DNA of 64,000 nucleotides from Amoebidium appalachense (Eukaryota > Ichthyosporea), in contig CAVNZM010000013.1 of NCBI GenBank assembly GCA_963693365.1, forward strand, positions 3,286,001-3,350,000, in the 5' to 3' direction. A model generated the notes under the pieces. That model was not told where the DNA came from. It was given only the letters and a program-made list of their open reading frames with translations, and ran no database searches. Shown here piece by piece: positions 1 to 11,962 of this stretch; within the stretch, counting starts at the first letter, position 1, and each line of letters begins with the position of its first letter. The translations under genes were made by a program, and so were the position numbers.

Positions 1-923
1 CCTCCGTTCCGTACGTGGTATTGCGACCAAAATACTGTTCTTCGAGCGTCAAATAAAAGGAAATGCGTGCACTGGGAAAAAATAAGGCCACGGACACAGT
101 GACACACACAGGAACTAGATACATATGCACACATAGTATATATCCTCATATACACTGGCACTGCCGCACATATGTGTAAGAGGACGTGACCGTACGTATA
201 TACGTAGACAAAATGTATATATATATATTGTGCATTAATGCACTTCATATTTCCCTTTTATGCCTTCAAAGCTTCAACTGCCAACACCAGGAAGGCCTCT
301 AATAACCACAGGGGTTTTTGAGTATATGCATTATAATTACATTTTGATGCAATATAGGCACAAATAAGCATGCCCTAGTTTACTGATGCGCGACGATTAC
401 GATTTTTGGTGGGCCTGCTCCGACGGAGCATTCCGATTTTCGAAGAGGTTTTCCGAAACGGGATTTCGACTTCCGTTAATGGGCTCCACCGTCCTTCGAA
501 CCCTGCATATCTGATAATGTGTGTTAAAAAAATTTGTCCTTATGCAGTACTCGTTGTGCCTGCATGTCACCGAGTTTGTACATGTATACATTTGATTGTT
601 TTTATTAATGCATATATCGGAGTCCAGTATTGTTTCAATGATTATTATGGCATATATATACAGTCTGAGCTTGTTATCATGCACCGTGTAGGGTTCCTCG
701 TTCTCTGTCTTACCTGTGCAGCCCAAGTTCATGTGCAAATTTTAACTGAGCATGTACACAAAATGACGTGTATGACACCGAATTGTTCACGTGCATGCGC
801 CGGCATGCGTACTGTAGTAAAAATGTGGTGAAAAATGTGCCCGCACCGCCGCGGCTTACGCTGTACCATTGGCTAGCTGATAGCCAATAAATGATGCGAA
901 ATGCTCTGATTGGATAATTTCCT

Positions 924-1113
924 ATATCGTATTTACGAAAATCACCTCCGGAGGTGATTTCGTAAATACGATATAAAAGCGATCCCTATCGTATTTACAA
1001 AAAATAAAAGCCCGCGGCGTGTTTGGCATGCCACGGGATTGTATACGTATTTAGGCCCTAAATACGAATACGATTAAAAACCGTATTTTGCGCGCTACCA
1101 AACAGGCCCTAAA
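924..1113 (+). repeat. Fold-back (MITE-like) repeat, copy 1
   Basis: Positions 924-974 form an almost perfect inverted repeat of about 25 bp per arm, centred on CACCTCCGGAGGTG, with one extra A/T in one arm. It is followed by GCGGCGTGTTTGGCA (from about 1014), a smaller perfect palindrome GTATTTAGGCCTAAATAC-like at about 1044-1064 (with an extra C at the centre), and an end reading CCAAACAGGCCCTAA. The same ordered parts recur at 50553-50705, which makes this a dispersed family. The inverted ends (GTTTGG / CCAAAC) next to TAA/TTA resemble PIF/Harbinger-type MITEs, but clean target duplications are not visible, so the class is inference. Confidence 0.65.
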
Positions 1114-1267
1114 CTAGGTACTCGCATACAATCTAAAAAGGTTGAGCATGGTGCACGTGACATCAATACACAAAGACACACAAAGACACACGTGCTACAG
1201 ATACACATCACGTGATACCAGCGCATGAGCCCATGCATGCATATGTTGGGCAGGCGCCGAAAATCCC

Positions 1268-1450
1268 TCACACACGTGCACCACACACATGCACGCACAC
1301 GCACACGCACACACACACACACACGTACAATACACACCGTGACACGCGTACACACACACGCACACACACACGCGCGCGCGCGCACACACAAACACACATA
1401 CACGTACACATGCACACACACACAAACACACGCACACACGCACACACACT
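1268..1450. repeat. Impure (CA)n/(CG) microsatellite
   Basis: This is a CA-rich tract with CG interruptions, including a CGCGCGCGCG run near 1373-1383. It generates spurious His-Thr and Cys-Val frames on both strands. Confidence 0.9.
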
Positions 1451-3343
1451 GTCAACGTTCACACACACTAACACGGGCACACAACACACACCGGCGTGCT
1501 GGGCACGCACGGGTTAGGAGGAGTTGCCTTAGTATCGAACACGAGGAGGTCCTTGGCAAATCATGTCACAGACTGACGTCGACTCGGGTGGACCTCAATT
1601 TGTACCAAGTTTGTTCCCCATCCACATTCGGGGCCGCTCAGAGGAAACAATCGTAACTACCAAGAAAATATGTAGGTTGGTATTGGCGGTTCACGTTTAT
1701 TTATGATGTAATCCTTATAATGAATATACATAGGTCTATCACTGCTGATATTGTGTAGTACGCCAATAACAACACCCTTCACGAGCACGTGGGTCGTGGA
1801 GTCGAATCTAGCTGCGAATGTGCCAGAAGGCGTTCCTATTGGTTTTCAAAACTCCATGTGACACATACTTAGAACCAATGCAAATGCGACAACCAAATGC
1901 TCACCCAGATCTACCAATCTAAAGGCTTGCGCATTTTAGGTGGGAGCCTATTCACCAATCGGAAGCGTTATAGATGGCCTCACTGGCCGAGCCAATCGTT
2001 TTGCGACAAACGGAAGAATAAGAGGAGGGTGATAAATTGCTCTGCTAGGCGATATGACGGTTTGGGGCTGCTGTGCGATGTCATACAGCATAACAAGAGA
2101 CTGCATATAGAGAAAAACTTAAATTTTTAGGCCCACAGGTATAGTTAAGTGATGCATTCCTCCCTCCTTTTCTCAATACAACAGACACCCGGCCGTTGGC
2201 GATTCCCAACGTTAACAGTTCGCCGGGCCGTCAGCGTATGTGCATGGCCGGAATGCTGATGTCATGGGAAACACTACAAGCGATGGAATAAAGAAGGCCC
2301 ATGCCATGGCTTCTTTCATCAGTTCGCGTGTATGTGCAGCTATAGATAAAAAAACAAGAAGCTGTTCATCTAAATTTCTTTTTTATTCAAATGGCGGCGT
2401 AATAAATCCTTATGCTGCTCCCAAAACAGCCAGTCGACCACATGCTACCCTCCTCTGAATACGGGCGGTGATTATCATATTTTTATCCAAGAGAATGTCA
2501 CGCCCGGACTGGTGAAATCCTGCTGAGTCCAGTTGAGTTGATAAGGCAAACAGCCCGTGAAATGATATGCAATAGTATATAAAAGCAAGAAAAACAAAAA
2601 TTAAAAAAGTTTGTTAAAATTATAATAGCATAACGGTTAGAGAGTTTGTAACACTAGGCTATAAATAGTCCTAGGAGCTACCTCAAGAGGAAATCTTGCG
2701 ATTCATCTATTGGATAGAGATCTTTCAGATAAAGGAAGCAACGGCTTTCTTAGCCTATGGTTCCCCAATCATATTTTAACATGTTATCTTTTTGATCAAA
2801 TAAAGTGAGCTTCACAGAACGCAAACATACATCCCATTGTCAGATCCAGATAATCACTGAGGGTAAGCAAAAACAACAAAAGCACCATATTAGCAATTAT
2901 CTATTTCTGTTTACATTACAAATGACCAATTTATTGATTTTTCAAGCTTATGGCTCTAAACACCCGCTACTTACTTCAATACTACCATAATCCCAAATAC
3001 AACCCATAATCTTAAACGCGGACTCGTAACGTGCGACCGAATTCCCTACAAATTCCCACGAGTCCCAGCGAACAGGGAAGCGCCCAAAGATTCACGGGCC
3101 GGGTCGGATCGGGTTTCAATGTGTCGGGTCGGACTCGGTCGGTCATGGAAGATCTACTGCCAGGGTCGGTCGGTCACCGGTCACGTAAGTCCCAAACCGG
3201 GTCGATTACCGGGCCGGGTCTAGTCGAAAACCTCGGGAGTCCTCCTGAGCTAGTGGCTCCGGGCAGCGTGTGTTTTGCCGACGGTGTAACAAGCAGGCAC
3301 ATCCCCTGTTTAATTTGCACGCCCTTGTGTTTACACGGTGCTA

Positions 3344-3542
3344 CGGTACGCACGTGTGTGTTGTGTGCGTGCGTGCATGTGCGCGCGTGTGTGTGCGGAT
3401 GCGCACAGTGCGCGCGCGCGCGTGTATGTGTACTGTATGGTGTGCGTGTGTGTGTGCGTGTGCCACGTGTGTGTGTGTGCGGTGTATGTTTGTGTGTGTG
3501 TGTGCACGTGTGTGTGTGCCGTCTGTGTGTCTGAGTGCACGG

Positions 3543-3577
<35 letters not shown>

Positions 3578-3730
3578 ATGCGTGTGTGTGTGTGTGGGTG
3601 TGTGTGTGTTTGTGTTTGTGTGCCCAGTGTAAATTTGTGTGTGCCACGTGCGTGTATATATGGTGTGTGCAGCGTGTGCACGTACACGTGTGTGCGTGCC
3701 AGTACTAGTGTATGTGAGCGTATGTAGGCA
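3344..3730. repeat. Impure (GT)n microsatellite block
   Basis: About 390 bp of alternating purine-pyrimidine sequence, mainly GT with GC interruptions. It lies between two stretches (about 3100-3245 and 3895-4040) rich in GGGTCGG/CCGACCC words. Confidence 0.9.
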
Positions 3731-3894
3731 GCAACTACTTGTACATGTGTCATAAAGCAGTAAAAAATGATATATCATTGTACTTATACATAATCACTGT
3801 AGGCAACAAACGGAAAATAATACACAACTATTTAATAAGATATTAGTATTGTATTTACGTATGCCCCCCCACCTCCCCCCGGCCCGGATACCCA

Positions 3895-4040
3895 GGCGGG
3901 TTTTGGTCTCGGGCCGGGTCGGTCACGGGCCGGCCCGGCCTGGTATTTTTGGCTTTCGGGTATCTCTAAAATGACCTCGGTCATCCGACCGACCCGATGA
4001 CCGGTCGGTCCCGGGTCGGCCCTGCCCGGGCCGGCACATC
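3895..4040. repeat. Cryptically simple GGGTCGG/CCGACC sequence
   Basis: Positions 3895-4040 and 3100-3245 are built from diverged short words such as GGGTCGG, CCGGGCC and CCGACC without a fixed period. A base-substituted, AT-richer relative (AACCGAACC/AACCAAACC words) lies at about 38595-38760. No open frame or structural RNA was recognised in any of the three. Confidence 0.45.
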
Positions 4041-4230
4041 CCTGCCAGCGAAGCGTTCTGCGTGCATTGGATTAGGCCCCAAAAAAAAAACATCAAAAAG
4101 GCCGGAGGTCGTAACAGTTGCACACAGTTCGTGGTTGCTTCTGTCTTCCGTAGGCAAAAGGTGTGTTTTTTCCTTGTATGGCGTAGGAGTTGTACAGGTG
4201 CATAAAGTATGGCGTTGTTTGAGGTCCCGG

Positions 4231-4244
4231 GTTGCCGTGGCAAC
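4231..4244. promoter_or_regulatory. RFX/X-box-like palindrome
   Basis: GTTGCCGTGGCAAC is a full inverted repeat with a 2-bp spacer and fits the RFX-factor X-box consensus (GTNRCC-N-RGYAAC). It lies about 1.08 kb upstream of the carboxypeptidase start codon, in a stretch without other features. A functional link to that gene is inference; a 14-bp match could be chance. Confidence 0.35.
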
Positions 4245-4445
4245 AGCTGGCAGGGGTTGTTATTCAGAATTCGGATTTGGGGACGTGGGTCACAGGTTTT
4301 CCCTCGTATTTTTTTTTTTCGTGAGTCTGGTATACTGTCTTCAGACTTATGAAAAACTTCGTGTCAAAGTTGGGTGAGGCTTTGGTGGACATTCGAGTGG
4401 TTTGACAGGCTTCACTTTATTCAAGAGGAGGTGAAAGGGTGAACG

Positions 4446-4830
<385 letters not shown>

Positions 4831-5161
4831 CTGCTGCGCACCCGCCCTGCCGCGCTGTTCACGTAGGCTAGCGGGCGCTCCTGAACGCACAGTGATCGAC
4901 ACCACCAGTATCGATATCACAGCCATGCAGTAGCTACATACACAAGCATGCATGCACGCTGTCATTTTCACAGCCCAATACACCACGTGCATAAGCAAAT
5001 CAGTTTAACTTTACAACAAATGACATGATCTTAAACGGATATTGCACACAAAAGCACAAAACATTCCTAATTCTCTTTGCCATATGGCCACGTAACTTGA
5101 GCATCTTTACAAGGCATGACCTGCTCAACTTCAAAAAAAAAGTCCCTGACACCTCTTATTA

Positions 5162-5209
5162 ACCTCTCGACCCCCCCCCCCCCCCCCCCCCCTCCCCCCT
5201 CCCTCCAAA

Positions 5210-5268
<59 letters not shown>
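5162..5268. repeat. Poly(C) followed by (CA)n upstream of the carboxypeptidase ATG
   Basis: A C run (about 5169-5203) passes into a CA run ending near 5268. It is followed by an A run and CTACAG at 5299-5304. The pattern poly(C), CA, AG is the one seen at the 3' ends of the coding introns of this window, so this may be the 3' part of a 5'UTR intron ending at 5304. Confidence 0.5.
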
Positions 5269-5270
<2 letters not shown>

Positions 5271-5319
5271 CGCACACGCACCAAAAAAAAAATCCCCGCT
5301 ACAGATACCATCCACCAAC

Positions 5320-5508
5320 ATGAAATCCGTAGTAGCCTTAATGACGGCGGGCCTGTGTGGCCTGCAAGCCACTGGCCTTAAACTCACCACCGAGTCACGC
5401 CCCCCGGTTATTCGCGCACCAATCTCCCCCCTCGGTGCGACCAATCGGAATCCTCAGGTCCCCAAGGGTCTCTGCGACAATGTCAACTCCCTGGCTGGGG
5501 TATTTGTC

Positions 5509-5560
<52 letters not shown>

Positions 5561-5720
5561 ACAGACACCAGAACTGAAAAACCGAACACCATAACCTACT
5601 CCTTTCGATTTCGTGCGACCTTCCCTGTTAACCTTTTTGTTTTATTGTGTAGCTCTTTTGTCCCGAAAGCTTTTGAGGGCAGTTTCCTGTCGTATGTTTG
5701 GAACCAGCACCTCCCCCCCT

Positions 5721-5751
<31 letters not shown>

Positions 5752-6302
5752 CCTCTCCCCTCACCCCTGCATCCCCCCTCCCCCCACCCACCCACCCACC
5801 CACCCACCACCACCACCACCACCACCACACCCCTTTTCCCCCTACTTTGTGGGTGAAAGAGACACTCAAAACAAGACAGAACTTTCGGATAGAAAAAAAA
5901 CAACAAAAAGAAATAAATGCGCACTTATGCCATGCCCTACCCTTACACACACACGCCCTTTGTATGCCCAGTTTGCTGACCCATTCATGCACACAGTACT
6001 TTGACGTGATCCACGACAAGAAGTACTTCTACTGGATCTTTGAGAGCCGCAACAACCCCGACACTGACCCTGTGGTGCTCTGGATGACCGGTGGGCCCGG
6101 CTGCTCAGGAGAGCTGGTGTGTGTCCCCGTTCCTTTTTCAATTTCCTTTCTTTCCCCCCCCTTTATTTCTTTATTTCTTTCTAGTTCTTTCTGTCTTTTT
6201 TTTTCCTTTCTTTCTTTCCTTTTTCTTTCCTTTTCCTTTTTTCTTTTTCTTTTTCTTTTCTTTTTTTTCTTTTCTTTTTTTTTGGGGGGGGGGGGGGGGG
6301 GA

Positions 6303-6355
<53 letters not shown>

Positions 6356-6745
6356 GGGAGGGGGGAGGGGGAGGGGAGGGGGGGGGGGGGGGAGGGGGGG
6401 AGGGCGGGGGGAAGCGGGGGCAATACACAATATGAGTATCGGTGACATGCACAAGAAGAATTATAACTAGCAGCAGCACCAGTGCCAGCGAATGCTCAGC
6501 AGGGTTCAAACAGACTAAATAACAACTTCTCATAGGCTACCCCTTTTTAACCATTTCATTCCATTGGCCACCAGGCCCTGTTCCACGAGAACGGTGCGTG
6601 CCTCATCAATGACGACCACAAGACCACCCGGCCCAACCCCCACAGCTGGAACAAAAATGCAAACCTTATCTTCATCGATCAGCCGGCCGGCGTTGGTATT
6701 CCCCCCCCCCCCCCCCCCCTTCCCCCTTCTTCCACTGCTCTCGTC

Positions 6746-6811
<66 letters not shown>

Positions 6812-7142
6812 CCCCCCAACACACACGCACATACACACACAGACACACACACCACCACCACTACCACCAACACTGCAAACAAATGTGCATGCTTATGATG
6901 AATAGTTTTTGTGTGCGATCGTTTTTGCAAAGTCTGCATGGTGTTGTCCGTGGTCCGTTGTGATTGTGGACTTTGCACAATGCAACACATTCCAAAGCTC
7001 CACTACACACACATTAACACAAGTGTGCACAGGTACACCCCAGCTTAAACAACCCCAAAAGTCTAACTATTATCTATCAAGGCACAAAACGCATCCACAC
7101 ATGTGATGCACGTGCACACACACATGCGCGCGCACGCGCGAC

Positions 7143-7178
<36 letters not shown>

Positions 7179-7356
7179 ACACATACACACACACGCATAC
7201 TGGCCATAAATATACCCCCCACACAAATCCTCTTGATGCACGTACGCACACAATTGGCACGTACACTGTACACACACACAGACACCTGAACACACCTGCA
7301 CAGAAACCTGGATACGTACACACACACACACACGTACACACATACATCCACTTTAT

Positions 7357-7438
<82 letters not shown>

Positions 7439-8349
7439 ACACTGACACTGACACACACACACTGACACTGACACTGACACACACACACACACACACTGAC
7501 ACACGTGCACACACGTGCAGGGTTCTCCACGGGCACAGCCAATGCCACCGATGAGGACACGGTAGCCAGCCAGATGTATCTCTTCCTCGAACACTTCTTC
7601 ACCGCTAACCCCCAGCTGGCTGACAATGGTTTTTACATCTTTGGCGAGTCGTACGTGTTCTAACCCCCCCCCCCCCCCCAAAAAAAAAAAAAAAAAAAAA
7701 AAGGAAACAAAAAAGAAAGAGAGAGAGAATAATAAACAAACAAATAACTTGAGTAAGTAAATAAAGAAGGAGGATTGGGCTTTTGAAAAGACTTTGGGAC
7801 CCCTTTCCAAATAGGCTCTGCTAGTGATGTGTGGTCTGTGTATGTGCTCTTTGTGTGGTCTGTGTATGTGCTCTTTTTTCCTTCGTAAAACGGTGCTGTC
7901 CATCCACCTGCCATATATGTCCATGGACTTACCATAAACGGCAGGTACGGGGGCCACTATGTGCCGGCTGTGGCCAAGCGTGTCCTGGAAGAGAACCGAA
8001 GGACCGACAAGCCGGCCGACTTTGTGCGCATCCACTTGAAGGGTGTCGGCATTGGAAACGGTCTGACTGTACGTGCATCCCTTTCCCCCCCCCCCCCCCA
8101 ACACACACACACACCCATACCCACCCACTCACCCGCACGCACACGCCCACCACCACCAAAATCAAAAAGAAAATGAAGAGCAAAAAAATGAGGGGGACAG
8201 GAGGGAAAGCGAAAAAACAAGGAAGGCGAAAAAAGAAAGTGTGTGTCTTTGATTAGGGTTTTCCCTGCCCCGGGGGAGAGGGGGGGGGGGGGGGGAGGAT
8301 GCTAAGCTGTTGTGGATTCCCCACTGACCAACTTACACACACACACACA

Positions 8350-8386
<37 letters not shown>

Positions 8387-8387
8387 G

Positions 8388-8430
<43 letters not shown>

Positions 8431-9825
8431 TTCATCCACAGGACCCGCTCATGCAGTATGCCATGGTGAGAGCCCCTTCCTTTCTTCCTCTCCCCCCCCC
8501 CCCCCCCCCTCCCCCCCCTTTCCCTCCCTTGTGCCCAGCAAGTCCCAAGCTTTAAATGCCTCTCCACTTGTTGTAACGGAGAAATCACTTGCTTTCATTC
8601 TTTTTGACATCTCTTTGATGTTTTTCTTATGGACTTTTTCCGGCGCGACATCAATAGATGGTGCCGGATCGAAGAATGTTGGCTTGCTTGTAATGGGCTG
8701 TATGGAGCAATCTCCTGTTAGGCATCTTTATTATGCCATATGAACGAATATATTGAGAGATTTTGGCTCATTCGATTATCTCTTACCAATTCCACGTTTT
8801 TTTCTTTATGCATTTCGAGTTTCTTTTTTTAGAAGCAAACACCCCTCCCCCCTTCCCCACCCTCCCCCCCCCCCACCCCCTGCCCTCCCCCTTTCCCCTT
8901 TCAGCCCCCCTAGCGTACCGATGTTTCACGCCTGGTGTAAACAGCATGTTTAGTTTCTCACCCAACTTTTGGGTTTCAATTGGCCACCTGCTTTATACAT
9001 TGTTTTAATACTGGCTCCTCTTTGGCTGCAGTACCCCGACTATGCGCGCTACAGCCCCATTGGCCCTCTGGTCACGGATGAGGAGTACAAGGAGATGAAG
9101 GCCGGCTGGCCAAAGTGCAAGGCAAGCATCGTCGCATGCCAGGTATGTGCTTAACATTCCTTAAGACCCCATTGGTATGCACGGAATGCGCTTTTGCTTC
9201 GTGCCAAAATGAAAGTTTAACCAGATTTAATCGTTTAACAACAACGCCACACGTTTTTCTTGCGTCGAATCTTATGCTGTTGCTTTCTATGCGATATTGT
9301 TTGCGCGTGAGTGCGTGCATAGGAGAGAAAGTGGGGGTGGGGATACGGTTTAGGAAGGGAAAAAGAGGGGGGGGACCCTTACCTGCATGCAAATCCATAC
9401 ACACACGTGCCAACACGATTCAAACACACCTGTTCGTTCTCTCCCCTCCACTCGCATATTTGTTTTCTGTTTCCTTTTCTTCTGCTCATTTTTGTGCTTT
9501 CCCCCACTCCACCCCACCCCCTCACTTCTGCTTTTCGCTCCTCCTCGCCCGCTCCTTTTCCTGTTTCTTGTTACCTTTTCCCGGCTCATATTTCAACATC
9601 TTGTTGTTTCTCCCGTGCTCACCCGTTTTTTTTTTGTTTTTTTTTTTTCTTCAGAGCGGTGACAAGCAGGCCTGTGAGGAGGGAGGGCAGGAGTGCATGA
9701 TGAGCCTCGTGTACCCGGTAATGAGCAAGGGCCTGAACCACTACGACATCAGGCAGAAGTGTGCAAAGCCACCCATGTGCTACGACTTCCAGGTAAGAAG
9801 ACCTTTTTCTCTTTCTTCTTTTCCC

Positions 9826-9856
<31 letters not shown>

Positions 9857-9958
9857 TTGTTTTTGTTTTTGGTGATAAGGCACTAAGGATTTTTTTGTCG
9901 TGTTGTGTGTGTGTGTTTGCAACACACTCGATTTTTCACACAGGTGGAAATGGGGGCG

Positions 9959-10014
<56 letters not shown>

Positions 10015-10392
10015 ACGAATGTTTAGTGATGTTTTATGAGTTGCTGTGTTGTACGTAAACACACACGTCAGATATATTTCGCACGGACACACACACCGAC
10101 TCAAGAACCCCACCCATTCACCAGACATTCACAGACACACACACAGACCTACTGCACGAGCAGGTTTGTTCCGTGTTGTTTTGTCCGTCGCGAAGGCGTA
10201 CTCAAGACACAAGCTCGTACTATGCAGCACATTCTAATCCTCCCTCTCGCTCCTCAATGCCCATCTCCGCCCCTCAAAGAAAAACCACTCGGCGCCCACA
10301 CACAAACACCCCCCACATCCCCCCCCCCGCCCCCTCTCCCCCCCCCCCTCACACACACACACACCTACACTCCCACCCATCCCCCCCCCCCC

Positions 10393-10427
<35 letters not shown>

Positions 10428-11752
10428 CCCCACCCCCACCCCCACATCCCTTACACACACGCACACACACACGTACACGTACACAGGATGTAGTCGACTT
10501 CCTTGGCCAGGAGAGTGTGCGTGAGGCTCTAGGTGTTGGTGACGTGGAGTGGCAGCCCTGCAACATGGAGGTGCACAAACACTTCACATGCGACTATCTG
10601 CAGGACTTTGCTTCGAACATCGCATATCTGCTCAGCCTCGGCAAACAGGTTCTGGTATGTGTGTGGAAACCTCATCAACATTCAACCCCCTCCCCCCCCC
10701 CCCTTCCCCCTTATTCTTGACCCCCTTAATATGTGGAAGGTTTAATGCTCAACTCCCCCCTTCCCCCCTTCTCCCTTCCCCCCCTTCCCCCCCCCCCCCC
10801 CCCCCCCCCCCCCAACTAAATTTGCTTCAAACGTCGGATACCTGCTCAGCATAGGAAGGCAGGTTTCTGGTACGTGGAAATCTCATCATTCAACATCCCC
10901 CCTCCTCTCCCTCCCCCTTCATACGTCTTGTTTCTATGTGAAAACCCGTCTCCTCTTCCTTCCCCCTATGTATCCGTGGTAGTTTTAGGTAGTTTCAACA
11001 TCCCCCCCCCCTCCCCCCCCCTCTCTCTCTCTCCCCCCCCCTCCTCCCCCACTGCCCGCTTTTTATATTTTGAGGCCTTAACATTCAACCCGTCCTCTCC
11101 TCACCCTTCCCCCCTCCCTAGAACACTGTTCATCTCAAGTGTGCAAGCCCCCGAATTTGCACCTCGTCTGGAAAGATCGGTACCTACTATGCTTTTTTCC
11201 ATCTTACCTTAAACCCCCCTCCCTCCCTCCCAACCTTGAAATTCACAGATTTACGCCGGTGAGGATGATTTCATCTGCAACTACCTGGGCAACAAGGCCT
11301 GGGCCATCAACCTCGACTGGCCCGGCCAGAACATCTTTGCTTCTGCCCCCGACCTGCCCTGGCTGGTGAACGGGGAGAAGGCGGGGCTCGTGCGCAGCCA
11401 TGCAAATTTCACCTTCCTCCAGATCCACGAGGCTGGACACATGGTAATTTCACATAGAACCCCCCCCCCCCCTCTCCTCCCACCACACCTTCCAGCACCA
11501 ACCTGTGTTTACGTACTAAAAAATCTCAAAACTTTACTCCCCGTCATGGAGATAGCACTGCTATTTTTCATAAACCCCCACAAGTTTTCTAACCTCGTAC
11601 CTCGTGATGAATATAACGCCCAAGTCACTTGAAATTCTAACAAACCGTCCGTGCAGGTCCCCCTTGACCAGCCCGAGCGGTCTCTGGTGATGCTCGACAC
11701 ATTCCTCAACCACGGCAAGTTCTCCGATTATGTCGACATCGAGGACTTCTAG
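5320..11752 (+). CDS. Serine carboxypeptidase, S10 family (carboxypeptidase Y/cathepsin A-like)
   Basis: A secretory-pathway exopeptidase that removes C-terminal residues, probably vacuolar/lysosomal or secreted. Eleven exons join with intact phase to 468 aa: 5320-5499, 5997-6116, 6575-6695, 7521-7650, 7945-8068, 8442-8465, 9032-9142, 9655-9792, 10487-10654, 11249-11443, 11657-11752 (TAG). All introns are GT-AG. Residues 1-20 are a signal peptide ([19 protein letters not shown]). The substrate-binding GGPGCSG is at 92-98, the nucleophile Ser184 in GESYGGH (codon split by intron 4), Asp379 in EDDFICN and His436 in EAGHMVP, so the triad is complete. Exon 6 is only 24 nt. The length fits cathepsin A and plant carboxypeptidases rather than the longer yeast prepro-CPY; no long propeptide is seen. 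A 5'UTR intron ending at 5304 is possible. Family assignment is firm; substrate preference and compartment are inference. Confidence 0.93.
6284..6418. repeat. Poly(G) run inside carboxypeptidase intron 2
   Basis: A T-rich tract (about 6180-6283) passes abruptly into about 130 bp of almost pure G with scattered A. It lies wholly within intron 2 (6117-6574). Confidence 0.95.
6749..6810. repeat. 62-nt pure poly(C) in carboxypeptidase intron 3
   Basis: An uninterrupted C run, followed by a CA-rich stretch, in intron 3 (6696-7520). Confidence 0.95.
6925..6995 (+). repeat. Interspersed poly(C)-associated repeat, divergent fragment
   Basis: This lies in carboxypeptidase intron 3. It shares the words TTTGCAA, TCTGCAT and TTGTCCGTG in the same order with the fragment at 45110-45204. 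The similarity is short, so membership of the family is tentative. Confidence 0.35.
7099..7513. repeat. (CA)n with (CACTGA)n variants in intron 3
   Basis: A long CA tract (best part about 7357-7436) followed by two clusters of ACTGACACTGAC repeats. It runs to within 8 nt of the 3' splice site at 7520. Confidence 0.95.
8317..8430. repeat. (CA)n in carboxypeptidase intron 5
   Basis: CA run interrupted by CGCGCGCGC, ending 11 nt before the acceptor of the 24-nt exon. Confidence 0.95.
9960..10011. repeat. 52-nt pure poly(G) in carboxypeptidase intron 8
   Basis: An uninterrupted G run within intron 8 (9793-10486). It is one of the few G runs (rather than C runs) on a coding strand in this window. 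Confidence 0.95.
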
Positions 11753-11877
11753 ATATTTCCGGAATGTTCTAGGCTGTTCTGTCGTTTTTTCTTTCAAAGC
11801 AGGGAGTGTCTGCCAATAGTCTCGTGTTTTGGTTTCCCATTGCGGGGTGTTCACCAATGACATGGCCGCTTTAGCTT

Positions 11878-11962
11878 TTAAAGCTTATTTTCAAATCATT
11901 CTATTTTTTCAGCATTAAGCTTAAAGCTTATTTTCAAATCATTCTATTTTTTCAGCATTAAG
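11878..11962 (+). repeat. 43-bp tandem duplication in the carboxypeptidase 3' flank
   Basis: Two near-identical units (11878-11920 and 11921-11962) start TTAAAGCTTATTTTC and contain a T-rich stretch followed by CAGCATTAAG. They begin about 125 bp after the stop codon and are probably within the 3'UTR. Confidence 0.85.

Larger units (their letters stand above)
1..3343. other. Intergenic, no gene recognised
   Basis: No open frame here resembles a known protein. The longest repeat-free frame (406-831, + strand, 141 codons) has no recognisable motif, signal peptide or supporting splice signal. The stretch holds one fold-back repeat (924-1113) and an impure CA tract (1268-1450). From 3100 to 3245 it holds a degenerate repetition of GGGTCGG-type words. 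Positions 1660-3000 are ordinary mixed-composition DNA in which I see nothing. Confidence 0.6.

Noticed and set aside
1095-1656. Long Cys-Val and His-Thr open frames here and in all other CA/GT blocks
   Set aside because: They are translations of dinucleotide repeats, open in several frames on both strands, with no start context, splice support or protein motif.
5116-6454. Proline- and glycine-rich frames across C and G runs
   Set aside because: They arise from homopolymers inside introns or flanks of the carboxypeptidase and similar places.
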